Positions 48,301-58,168 of a DNA stretch of 64,000 nt are shown one piece after another (the first letter of the stretch is position 1; each line of letters begins with the position of its first letter). A model generated the notes under the pieces. The model was not told the DNA's origin and searched no databases. It was given only the letters and a program-made list of their open reading frames with translations. Where the stretch lies: NCBI GenBank assembly GCA_000149265.1, contig CH003067.1, positions 62,001 to 126,000 on the forward strand, in the 5' to 3' direction. The DNA comes from Ciona savignyi. Lineage: Eukaryota > Chordata > Ascidiacea > Phlebobranchia > Cionidae. The translations under genes and the position numbers were made by a program.

Positions 48301-51300
48301 ATCTGACTCACAGTAATTCGAAAACTATATGTTATGCTGCCTTTAATTCAAATTTCACATATTTTATTTCGTCCAATCAGATGCTCATGTGAAAAAGAAG
48401 CAACCAATCACGAAGCCGGCTCGGCCAGCTCCAGGATACGGCTTTCCACTCATCAAGCGTGATGTGCGTACCAAATCTCGTATATTTCTTGCAACTTGTT
48501 GTTGACTTCACATAATTTTTTTACTAATATTCAATTCAATTAAAACAACCTGATATAACTGTTTATTGCTAATAACGCTTATAACCATTGGCTTAAAAAT
48601 AGGAATAATTTTCACATGTATGAAAATTTCTTTTTACCCACATGCCCATTTTTTCTTTAAAGGTTGAAGTCTTTGTTGTGTAGAAGGATAAGTAGTTTTA
48701 GTGATGCCTCAAAAATGGTTTTGTTAGAAATTTGATTATTGATGCACTTTACGAAAACAATTGGCAACTCATACCTGAAATATCTTATGGATTTTTTGCT
48801 TTACAGTGCACATTAATCCCCCTTTTTTCTGTGCTGTAAGCCTTGTAGTTATAATTGAATAGCAGCACATAAATTGTGAGACCACGTTTAACCCAACATT
48901 TCACCTACCAACAATAACCCACACCCCAGACCTACCAAATTTTACCCCTCACAATAACCCCGCATCCCACCCCCACAATAACCCCCATTCCATCCCATAA
49001 TACCCGGCATTTCACCCCTACAATAACCCAATTTACCCCTCACAATAACACCGCATTCCACCCCAACAATAAACCCACTTTCCACCCCTCCACAATAACT
49101 CCACATTTAACCCCCACAATAACCCACGTTCCACCCCCATAATAACCCAACATTCCACCCCTCAAAATAAACCCACAATTTGCCCGCACATTTCCACCTG
49201 AACCCCACATTTCACCCCCCTTTCCATCTCTCACAATAACCCCCCTTTCCACCCCCATAATAACCCAACATTCCACCCCTACAATAACCCCCCGAACCCC
49301 AGGTGAAACGCGAAATGAACGAAGACGAGATAATGAGCGAGATGACGATACTCGATGTCCAGCTCAAGGATCTGGAGAAGAAAGGAGTGAAGTTGGAGGA
49401 AGTCCTGCGTGATGAGATGGAACTTGAAGCTGGTGGGTGCAATAATATTCATGCACAGTGGTAGACATAAGAAGCTTGAGGTTGTAATTGGCACTTGTAT
49501 GCCTTGTAAATTGCCCCACTAACATTAGCCCGAGGATTAGGGGTCAAAAAAAACTTTTTTTTTCAATTACTCCTGAATATAAATTTAATAAAAAATTAAA
49601 AAACTAGTATCACACAACATATATAAATATCAAATAAATCAAATAAATTGTATCCGTCAATTAAATTGCATTAATATTATGATATATGTCATTTTGTATG
49701 ATAAATGTCATTTAGAATGTTGGATATATATTATGGAAAAGCAAAGGAGTAAATTGTTTAAACGACTATACCTGCATGATAATGACTAATTATTTTTGCT
49801 TTGTGTAAAAATTGTTATGAGGTAAAATAATTGCTTTGTATGATGTGTGATTTAGTTTGCATGGAAATCATGATATGTCGACTTTATATAGAGCTACATT
49901 GCCAGCATCTCGAATGTTCTGTTTTAAACATTTCTTTCCTTTTAGGAGGTGAAGTGAAAACTGAAACTGACCAACTGCTGCCCGAATGGTTTGAATTAGT
50001 TCATGAGAAGAACAAGCTAGTGCGCCGTGAAACCGATCTGGTTTATTTGTGAGTCCTTTTTTGAATTTTCTTCTCAACCTTTTTTACTATGAAGTAAGGT
50101 TGTTCATAAATGCCGTGCTGTTTGTTCATGAATGCTGTGCTGCCTGTTTATAAATGCTGAGCTGTCTGGATTCTTTTTAATCTAAATCTATTGGCATCAA
50201 CACTACATAAAGGAAGGGATTGTATGAAGGATGTAGGGGGGAATCAGTATAGAAGTAGGAAGAATGGAGGTGGCGTGGATTGCAGGATGAAAGGAGGAAA
50301 ACCAACTCAAAACCTAATCCATATGCTAACCTCATCCCCATTCCTAACGTTGGCCCTTATTTTTGGGCATTTATTCCTGACCCTCATTTTTCCTTTTCCT
50401 AATTCTTATTTTCATTCTCAATACTCATGCTAAATTATGACCCTCATTTACCCCCCCCCCTTCTCTATTCCATGTGTGCAGAGTGGTACACTTGAGGAGA
50501 TTACAATCCATATTAACTGATTATTATCCCCAGAATGCAACAACAGCGACTGGAGCAAGAACATGCCGATATCGAGTTCAAAATCAGAAAGCTGCTTAAT
50601 AAACCTGGTAACCAACCTTCATCAGTATTCCTAAAATGTGTCTGTTTAGTGATTTAGTGTATTCTGGTAGTAATGTAGCACTATTCCATTGTTAACTCGT
50701 TTATTTCTGAATAAAATCTTACTTTATTGTTATATTGCTTAAGTATTCGTTTAACTTTTTTTGAGTTTTTGGATGTTTCACTATTCCATTACTGTTATGA
50801 TCTTTTGCATTTCAAATAACAAGGATGTTGCCCCATGCACCTTTACACCTAATAACTTCTTGGTTAAACCCACCTTAAAGAATACCTCCTATAACCTCAC
50901 TTCCACCCACCCAGAAGCGGAGAAGACATCGGAAGATAAAGAGGAAGAATCCCGTCTCCTTGATCAGCTGGTAGAGGTCGTTGAGAGACGAAACGTCATC
51001 ATCAATTCTATCGAGGAAGCCAGAGTGAAGTAAGGATAAAACTAGAGTTAAAGCCAAAAAATAGTTCTTAAGAAAAATATATAAATCCACTATAAAACAG
51101 TTTCTGAGTCGTAAATGCTGTTTTTGTTTTTAAAGTCCTGTGTATGCAAGTGCCATTCTAACCTCCTGGTTTTTATATTTAATGTAACTATTTTATTCTG
51201 ACCGATTAGCTCCGTGGGTTATTATTTCGCCTTTTAGCTGAATTTTTGGTCAAGGCACTTTACAAATATTGCCTGAACCCAGTAGAGTAATGGGTTCTAC

Positions 51301-51732
51301 CAAATTAAAAGTTGTCTAAATCATGCACAATACACTCCAATAAATTTGGTAACGCAACGTTGGGCGCGAGGTGATCTGACAATTGCCCGTGTGTTAAAGC
51401 CCCTTGCGTTTTCCCATTTCATAGGGATAAATTTTCATTCATAGGGATAAAAATGAATATTATTATTATTACATTTACTTTTATTCTTTAAGCTTGGATA
51501 GATTTGTTTATGAATTAATTATCACCAATCCCCCCCCCACCCCACCAGGGAAGAAGAGGAAGACGCAGCTTATGACCTGATGAAGCATCAGATGGAGTCT
51601 CCCGTTCACTCCGACAACACCAAGAAGAAGAAGAAGAAAAACAAAGTCAAGAAAATGTTCAGCAAGAAAAAGAAACCTCCGAAACATGACTCAGCATCCA
51701 CAGAAACCACATCATCGCATGGTGGACCATGA
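39392..51732 (+). CDS. MICALL: MICAL-like protein (CH, half LIM, NPF motifs, bMERB)
   Basis: Rab effector of recycling endosomes. Thirteen exons in continuous phase: 39392-39546, 40397-40593, 40866-40981, 42253-42401, 43627-44589, 45299-46309, 47449-47513, 48381-48463, 49303-49432, 49946-50048, 50534-50607, 50915-51029, 51549-51732; 1114 residues. A calponin-homology domain fills about 1-117 ([32 protein letters not shown]). The first LIM zinc module is C180-x2-C183-x17-H201-x2-C204, but the second module is absent: exon 5 joins in phase with no further CxxC. Exons 5 and 6 are long, charged, low-complexity linkers; exon 6 holds six NPF tripeptides (563, 651, 680, 689, 698, 716) for EH-domain (EHD) proteins and proline-rich SH3-type stretches. 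Residues about 900-1070 form a bMERB Rab-binding coiled coil ([29 protein letters not shown]). The end is lysine-rich. No N-terminal monooxygenase, so MICALL rather than MICAL. Poly(A) signal AATAAA at 53178-53183 would give a ~1.5-kb 3' UTR. Confidence 0.93.
39594..39801. mobile_element. Palindromic CCTCTAAATACTACAGG element, copy 1
   Basis: Left end TGCCTCTAAATACTACAGGA and inverse right end GGTACCTCTAAATACTACAG pair; interior holds AGCGMTYCAAGCG-type short repeats and the CAAACACTAATCTCAACCCC block. Flanks CATAATACAG and GATAATAGTG are similar. In MICALL intron 1. Relatives at 53809-54013 and 59038-59281. Confidence 0.8.
39824..39914. mobile_element. Truncated relative of the palindromic element
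   Basis: Starts GGTACCTCTAATTACTACAG like the neighbour 23 bp away but is only about 90 bp and has GGGTTAGGGTTAGGG in place of the usual interior; right terminus is not recognisable. Confidence 0.6.
39957..40095 (+). mobile_element. Fragment of a second tRNA-like SINE type
   Basis: TTAGCTTAGTTGGTAAGAGC fits a tRNA A box; about 60 bases later TTGTCTTTGGGCAAGGTACT matches the body of the common SINE. In MICALL intron 1. Confidence 0.5.
40624..40712 (-). mobile_element. SINE 3' fragment
   Basis: AGGATAGGATATTCAGG followed by GGTAATTGTCAGATTACCTT and CACCCACCATCGG is the 3' third of the common SINE, minus strand, 30 bases after MICALL exon 2. Confidence 0.8.
41366..42056. mobile_element. hAT-type MITE with GCGCCGGTCA repeats
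   Basis: Ends CAGACCGCAAAATAATTATT and the inverse CAGACCGCAAAATAACGGTC are terminal inverted repeats; exact 8-bp duplication CTAACAAG at 41358-41365 and 42057-42064. Several AGCGCCGGTCA motifs sit near both ends, as typical transposase-binding subterminal repeats. 691 bp in MICALL intron 3, noticeably more GC-rich than its surroundings. Confidence 0.92.
47115..47300 (-). repeat. 24-bp minisatellite in MICALL intron 6
   Basis: About eight head-to-tail copies of AGTCTTATACTGTAATACAC plus CTTY, period about 24, with point differences. No spacers of constant length, so not a CRISPR. Confidence 0.85.
48895..49300 (+). repeat. C-rich ~24-26-bp minisatellite abutting MICALL exon 9
   Basis: Imperfect units of the form CACAATAACCCCRCATTYCACC repeat for about 400 bp and run directly into the acceptor CCCCAG at 49297-49302, so the repeat provides the pyrimidine-type tract of that splice site. 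Complement strand is G-rich with short GGG runs. Confidence 0.85.
51205..51466 (+). mobile_element. tRNA-derived SINE
   Basis: Plus strand copy in MICALL intron 12: ACCGATTAGCTCCGTGGGTT head, GTCAAGGCACTTTACAAATA body, GCGCGAGGTGATCTGACAAT and AGGGATAAA tail duplicated. Confidence 0.8.
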
Positions 51733-54430
51733 CACAGCGATTATTTATTTTTTTCTTGTCAACAAGTTTCAAATTCAAGCTGTTTAAACCCCTTTTATCT
51801 CAACCAAGCTGCAAATTCCAAAATTTGCATTTTTTAAAAGTTTCAAAAAACACTCTAATTTTAATTTAATCATAAAATACAAGTGAAAGTCTGCCTAATT
51901 TACCTAGGCCAAGTTAATCTAATTTTCTTTTTAACTAATTTGCCCGCTGCCTGCCTAATCTGCAATTAAATCGCAGTGTCTGATAATCTGCAGTATATCC
52001 GTGCCTTCTGCTTATAACATCGTGCAATGCTTTCAATGTTACCTTTAATTGCGCCATTCCGCCGCACACACCAACAGTTTCACGTGTTTTGCCGTATTAA
52101 AATTAGTTTAATGGTGTAGTCTAAGTGAAACCTGCATAATCTTGTACAAAAGTGAATTTTCTATGTACTAAGCCAGCAAAGCAGAAATTGTTTTCACATC
52201 CACAATGCTGAAGATAGGGTGGATATAAGTAAGAAAACCATGTTCTGATCTTTTACATTTTAACAGTCTCCACTGCATATTATTTAAACTGGCTTGATTT
52301 TTCTTTGAACCGTATTTATTTACTTTTGCTTCCTATACTGAAATTAACAGGATTGTTTGTAAATTGCAATAGTAGGCTTGGTGGATAAAAATAGCGAATT
52401 TTTGTGGAAATCTCATGTTCCTATGTTGTGTGTTAAACACTTTTTGCTATTCTGTTAATTTAAGTCTGCCGAACAAATTTCTCATTCTCCTTATTTCTTT
52501 CTCCCTCCCAATTTACGGTCCGAATCTGCATGCTTCCATAACTAACGTAAAATAACTAATTAAGACGATAACTACACACATTAAAAGCTGCCATACACTG
52601 ATCTCGTCTTTATTAAATTCTGTATACAGCTTTTTTTCTGGAGCCATGTAGTGTTAGTATTGATTATGTACTATCTTATTTATAGTGTTGTGGTTTGCTG
52701 TTTTTGAATATAGTAAAATGTACTCTAATATTCACATATTCACATTTGAAAAAGATAAAGCCACTATTTAACACATAAGATTGCCCTACTTCAATGCTTT
52801 TTTTTTGCGGAAAGTGTATTTTTTATTAGACAACGTAGTTATTTGTATAGCAGTATTTTTGTCATCTTAATGTTTATTTCACAGTATTCTAATCATTCAT
52901 GCATTGCAATTAAACGCTTCTAGAATGTTCCATTTTTGTCTTTGTGACTACACAAGTTTAGTGCAATGGTTAAAAACACAAGACTTACAGAAAGTTTGTG
53001 TGGGCAATGCTCATTGTCATTTTTCTTTTATCTAGGAACTGATATAATTGTAAAGGGCAGCTGTCCTGATCAGATAGGGTTGTTTAATTCCCACGCTGTC
53101 CACTTTTCTGTGTTGTTATCTTTCTTAGTTTGTTGATGAGAGAAGGTATGCGAATACAACCTTTAGAGTTTAGAAGCAATAAAAGGGTTCAGGTCTGTGT
53201 TTTTTAGACTGATCACATAAAGCTTTTGCAACACCAAATGAAATTTTGTTACTATACAAAAAACACAATAAAAATGTAATCACTGTTAGTTTTTCTCAGT
53301 TATAAGTGTTAGAGGACAGCACACGAAAACCACCGGACGTCGTGTACGAACCGTTGGTGTGTCCAAGAAGAAGTAAACTTAAAAAAATCTTATAAGGGTG
53401 TTCAGTTCAGCACAAACCAGATATTTGGTCAGGAAATGTGGTGTTTTACAATGATCTTTAGGAACACTCTCCTAATATATTTCATAACATTTTTTTGTTG
53501 GTGTAATAATTTTTTGCCCTAGTATTAAATAGCAAGAAATGAAACAATAAACAGGAAAAGAGAAAAACAAACAACCGTTACTGTATTAAAATATGTTGTA
53601 ATAATTAAAATAGGCCTACTTCTGATGATTATTTGCAATAAACACATGTTGAAAATTACAGTTTATTAGACATTATGTAATTGGATTGTTGAGCATAGTG
53701 GATTCCAAACCCAATTATAATGTAAAAGACTTAATTGGCCATTGACACAAACTAATGAATTCAAGTAAAGTGGCAGCTTGACCTGACTGTAATGATTATG
53801 ATGAATCAGGTGCCTCTATATACTACAGGACTGCTTGGATCAATTAGATTGCTATGGAAAGTAATTCTAACCCTGTTCCAGACATTCAGAACTAACTTTA
53901 AAACCAACCCTAACATTAATATCATGGCTTTTGTAATTACCAAGCATAGTAAGCAATACAAATGCTCCAAGCGCTTTATACGATCCAAGCGACCTGTAGT
54001 ATTTAGAGGTACCATGATAAATCAAACATAATTAGAACTTTCTTACCATCACGTGTAACAATCACTTATTTTCATTTTTAACTTCTGACAAAAATCAGAA
54101 ACAAAATAGTTGGACATTTATTGCAAAATTTTAACCAGGAGCAATTGAAAAAATCTTTTAAAAACTAAACTTACATATTTTAACTGAAAAACTCATTACA
54201 AATAACAAAGATATAAATACAAATATTTATTATTCATGGAACGGTTATATAGCTGAATAAATAACATGACCGATTCATATACCGCTTCCTATATAAAACG
54301 GTCTTAGCAAAGCCCATCTTGGGTTAAAGCGAGTAAAATAAAATTATTTCAAGACTCAAATTTTGCCTATCAAAATCCCCTCTCTTGGTCTTGTCCACCA
54401 CCACCTTAAACCTTTCAACATGGAAATAAA
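51733..54430. other. Convergent 3' regions of MICALL and the C22orf23 orthologue
   Basis: MICALL 3' UTR (poly(A) signal AATAAA 53178-53183, another near 53266) meets the 3' end of the minus-strand gene (TTTATT at 54226-54231 is its poly(A) signal on the minus strand). A palindromic element lies at 53809-54013. No exon-like coding. Confidence 0.65.
53809..54013. mobile_element. Palindromic CCTCTAAATACTACAGG element, copy 2
   Basis: GGTGCCTCTATATACTACAG at the left and inverse GGTACCTCTAAATACTACAG at the right; flanks ATGATGAATCA and ATGATAAATCA look like an 11-bp duplication with one change, in the 9-11-bp range typical of Mutator-like elements. Confidence 0.82.
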
Positions 54431-57400
54431 TCATTTCGTTTGGGCTTTAATTATCGCATTTTCCAACTTTTGTTTCCGATCCTTGTCTATTACTTCCATC
54501 TCTCTGATAAGTTGGGAAATCTGCGCTGATATTATCGGGCGGTATTTCTTCCCCTGTCCCGATTTCTCCATGTCTACCAGGAATTGTTTTCTCTCTTCGA
54601 TTTCTTGTTGGACTGAGTGGAAGGAAAATATTAGGAGAATGCTCATGTAGATCTCCAGGGTGGGAAAACAAAGGGGAAATAAAAACACTCTAAGAAATGC
54701 CGTTGTTGTTACAACTGCCATTTTCCCAACACCATATCTTTTGAAAATCAATTGTAGTAAAGGATATTTATGTTTATCCCCAGCTGTACATACAAAAACA
54801 TATTGAGCCATTGAAATCAGGCCAAAGTATGTGGATTGGTTTGTGTAGTTGTAGGTTAATTTGTCGCGTTTTAGTCAAAGAGTTGCACAGTTGAAACTGG
54901 TTGGTATCTGGTTAATTGTGACCTTGTGCAAGGCTCTTAGCTGTTAAAGTTAAAGTTTTAATCATGTTCATCACACTGCAATAGTTTCAGTAACCATGCC
55001 AGGTGGCGAAACATAATCTGATGATTGCTCGGGTTAACGCCCCATGCATTTCCCCCCCCCAAAAAAAAATAAATAAAAAAAAACCCATGCATTTTCCCAT
55101 TTATTTTTACATTATGAGACATATACTGTAAAACATACTTTCATCAAATCTGTCAACAGAAGGAATTTGCTTCATTTTCTTTCTTTCCTCTGCAAGTTTC
55201 TGCAGCTGACTCTTGGGTGGTGTGTCCTCTCCAAACGCCATGATGTTTGACAACCTTTCTTTTTCTTTCTCCAAAGACTCTGGTGGTGAATGGTTTACCA
55301 TTATAAAGTGGAATCTATGCAATGTTACATCGGACATACAGATAGTTTATACCCCAATAGACCATTAGCAGGTGACTTAATCGAACAGTTCCTAGCTAGT
55401 CACTTAATTCCCTGGGCAAGGAAATTAGTGGACAACACCTGAACCCATTGGTCTAATGGGTTAAAAAAGAAATGTAGCAATGTTAAATGTCTCCATCATA
55501 AACAAAACACTGTAGTAACTTTGTTAACCTAATAATGTGTACCTGGTAATTTAATGAGTGTGAGATACAGTGCTTTCTTATTCATGGATATAAAACTAAA
55601 GTATCCTCTTCTTCCTAACTGTTCATGATGCTTTTGTAATTTTGTTAATTTTTTGTCTATGTAACAATTGCACTAGTTTTTGAATTTCTTTTTATTTAAT
55701 TGATTTCATATTTTCAATTCCATATATTATTATGTGACACCTCTTTCGAAAACCACATGGTTTTTCGGTGTCTCCTCAGAGTTAAACTTTAGTATTTTTT
55801 GTTTTCGTATTGTATAATCTTGTGAGTTTAACACATAAATATAATTAATTAATTTACTTTTCACTCACTTATGGGTTTGGGGACAAACTGGGGTCGGTCG
55901 TAAGCCCCACTATCTTCAATCTCATCCCTTGTTTTCATCGACGAAGGGACTCTTCCTTTCATTGTGAAGGATTTAGGTGCCGGGGGAAAACTCTCTTCTT
56001 CGAATTTCTGTTGGCTAAACGTAGGAGCGACTTTGACTGGCAGCGCTTTACCTTCTGCAAGGTAAATTTTAAAATGTTATCACACAGAAGGCAGTGTACC
56101 CAAATTTAAAATAGTTCACAACATGTTTTGGGGCCCGTATGGAAAGTACATCACTTTTCGCCGAGATCTCGAGTGTGCACGCATCAAATATTTAAGTGTG
56201 CAGTGTGCACACAATCTCCTTTTTATGACTATTTTGTAAAAAATCTTAAACAAACATATTATTCTATCCTAAATCTATCGTGTCTGTCAGCTAACACCTG
56301 TCAACATATCTATCTATGTTACAAAAAACGTACTGACAGTAAATTACCCGAGGTCCAGAGGTACCGTAGGTTTACAGGTTTGTTGGAAATTATACGATGT
56401 TTATACTGCCAGCTCACGAGCATGTGTGAAATTAGCCAAGTGTGCAAAAACGCAGGGAAAAAAACTCGAGTGTGCAGCTGCCGTACTTTCCATACTGGTT
56501 TTGGGGGGTTTTACCATTGTCTACATATTTTCTTAAATTACTTTTATTTTTTCAAAATATGATATAACGAATTGATCTTTCCCTTTTTTTCTTGCTTCCT
56601 TTTTTTTAATATTTTAAATTTATTTTCTTTTTTTAATAACTACTTTGATCAGAGGGGTTGCAGGTGCAAAACTGGTCGCTAGCTAGTCGGTTGTGTCCTT
56701 GGGCAAGGCACTTAACAAACATAGCCTGTACCCACCAGTTGAATGGGTTCTACCAAATTAAAGGAACGTGTCTATCATAAGTCCGCCCGGTTGGTCTAGC
56801 GGTTAAGTGCGTCGCCTTTCAATCGAAAGGTTGCAGGTGCGAAACTGATCACTAGCTAGTCGGTTGTGTCCTTGGGCAAGGCACTTTACGGACATTGCCT
56901 GAACCCAGCGGATTCATTGGTTCTACTAAATTGAAGGAACGTGTCTATCATATACAACACACTGCAATAGCTCCGGTAACCCGACGATGGGCGCGAGGTG
57001 ATCTGACGATTGCCCGTGTGATAACCCCCTTGGTTTTCCCATTCACAAGGATAAAGATGATTACCGGTATCCTATCCTATCCTATACAACAGACTGCAAT
57101 AGCTCCGGTAACTCGACGGTGGGCGCAAGGTGATCTGACGATTGCCTGTGTCTGTGTGTTACCCCCTTTGGTTTTTCCATTCATGGGGATAAACATGATT
57201 ATCCCGTATGGAAAGTACGTCAATTTTCGCCGAGATCTCGAGTGTGCACGCGCCAAATATTTACGTGTGCAGTGTGCAAACGTCCAAGAATGCACACTTC
57301 AAGTGTGCACACAATCTCCTTTTCATAACTGTTTTACCAAAATCTTAAAAAAACATATTGTTCTATCCTCATCTTTCGTGTCCGTCAGCTAACATATCTA

Positions 57401-58168
57401 TCTACATAACTAAAAATGTACGGAAAGTAAATTACCCGAGGTCCAGAGGTAGGTTTACAAGTTTATTGGAAATTATACGATGTTTATACTGCCAGCTCGC
57501 GAGCGTGTGTGAAATTACCCAAGTGTGCAAAAGACGCAGGGAAAAAATAACTGGAGTGTGCAGCTGCCGTACTTTCCATACTGGATAATTATCCCATCCG
57601 GCCCGATGTCGGCGGTTAAGTGCGTCGCCTTTCAATCGAAAGGTTGCAGGTGCGAAACTGGTCGCTAGCTAGTCGGTTGTGTCCTTGGGCAAGGCACTTT
57701 ACGGACATTGCCTGAACCCAGCGGATTAATGGGTTCTACCAAATTGAAGGAACGTGTCTATCATATACAACACACTGCAATAGCTCCGGTAACCCGGCGA
57801 TGGGCGCGAGGTGATCTGACGATTGCCCGTGTGATAACCCCCTAGGTTTTCCCATTCACGGGGATAAACATGAATATCCTAATATCCCATCCTATCCCTG
57901 AACATATAATTTTTAACTTTAGGCTTACTAAATTAGTTGATAAACCAACTTACTCTTCATAGAATCAGATAATGCTCTTCTCTGAAAGTTGGTTAACTTT
58001 GATTCCTCCATCATTACTGAAATGTGGATTCATATTAATTTGTTTGCAAATGTTTAAAAAAACAGATGCTTACAAACCTTTTAAAAGGTCCTTAGTACCA
58101 GCGGATAACGGTGCAGTATCCGTCGCCCCGAATAATCCTCCCTTCTGTACAGCTTGCCGTTTTGTCAT
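54431..58168 (-). CDS. C22orf23: UPF0193 protein EVG1 / C22orf23 orthologue
   Basis: Small uncharacterised protein of the UPF0193 (EVG1) family. Five minus-strand exons: 58168-58078, 58016-57954, 56054-55869, 55279-55139, 54612-54431, in continuous phase, 220 residues (human about 217). Conserved blocks, from memory of the human protein: VMMEESKLTNFQRRALSDSM (about residues 31-50, human VMMKESKLTN), SLEKEKERLSNIMAFGED, and the C-terminal EIEERKQFLVDMEKSGQGKK followed by YRPIISAQISQLIREMEVID. The last is predicted helical and highly charged. No signal peptide or membrane span. Function is unknown; I do not assign one. Intron 2 (57953-56055) carries two MITE copies and at least four SINE pieces. 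The first exon and its upstream flank are duplicated in LSG1 intron 1 (5326-5979), the only other trace of this gene in the window. Confidence 0.93.
54880..55060 (+). mobile_element. SINE fragment
   Basis: GTTGAAACTGGTTGGTATCT, TTGTGCAAGGCTCTTAGC, CACACTGCAATAGTTTCAGT and ATAATCTGATGATTGC are worn segments of the common SINE in intron 4 of the C22orf23 orthologue; a tail-only scrap (ATATTTATGTTTATCCCC) is at 54763-54781. Confidence 0.65.
55365..55600 (+). mobile_element. SINE, worn
   Basis: AGTTCCTAGCTAGTCACTTA, CCTGGGCAAGGAAATTAGTG and ACACCTGAACCCATTGGTCT recall the common SINE body; the 3' part is poorly matched. Intron 3 of the C22orf23 orthologue. Confidence 0.6.
56134..56498 (+). mobile_element. 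CCAGTATGGAAAG MITE, copy 2
   Basis: CCCGTATGGAAAGTAC at left and the inverse CCAGTATGGAAAGTACGG at right; exact 8-bp duplication TTTTGGGG at 56126-56133 and 56499-56506, indicating hAT-type insertion. Interior with repeated GTGTGCAC and GAGATCTCGAG. Confidence 0.92.
56640..56780 (+). mobile_element. SINE, 5' portion only
   Basis: GGTGCAAAACTGGTCGCTAG to AAAGGAACGTGTCTATCATA, then abruptly followed by the head of the next SINE; the 3' half is missing, as if the next copy inserted there. Confidence 0.85.
56781..57085 (+). mobile_element. tRNA-derived SINE, full length (best copy)
   Basis: GTCCGCCCGGTTGGTCTAGC (A-box-like TGGTCTAGCGG), pairing CCTTTCAATCGAAAGG as a remnant anticodon-type stem, GGTGCGAAACTGA as B box, then body and a tail of TATCC repeats. 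Confidence 0.92.
57086..57202 (+). mobile_element. SINE 3' portion, split by a MITE
   Basis: CAGACTGCAATAGCTCCGGT to GGGGATAAACATGATTAT; the tail resumes after the MITE at 57585 (ATAATTATCCCATCC). Confidence 0.85.
57203..57584 (+). mobile_element. CCAGTATGGAAAG MITE, copy 3
   Basis: CCCGTATGGAAAGTACGTC and inverse CCAGTATGGAAAGTACGGC ends; flanks ATGATTAT (57195-57202) and ATAATTAT (57585-57592) are an 8-bp duplication with one change. Inserted in a SINE tail. Confidence 0.9.
57600..57895 (+). mobile_element. tRNA-derived SINE, near full length
   Basis: GGCCCGATGTCGGCGGTTAA head, CCTTTCAATCGAAAGG stem, GGTGCGAAACTGGTCGCTAG, tail GGGATAAACATGAATATCC. Very close in sequence to the copy at 56.8 kb. 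Confidence 0.92.

Noticed and set aside
56781-56860. Possible tRNA gene (A-box TGGTCTAGCGG and B-box-like GGTGCGAAACTG)
   Set aside because: Acceptor stem does not close and the same head is fused to a common SINE body in many copies; it is a SINE promoter, not a tRNA gene.
56895-57392. 165-residue plus-strand ORF with internal repetition
   Set aside because: It reads through two SINE copies and part of a MITE; the repetition is the SINE itself, not a protein repeat.
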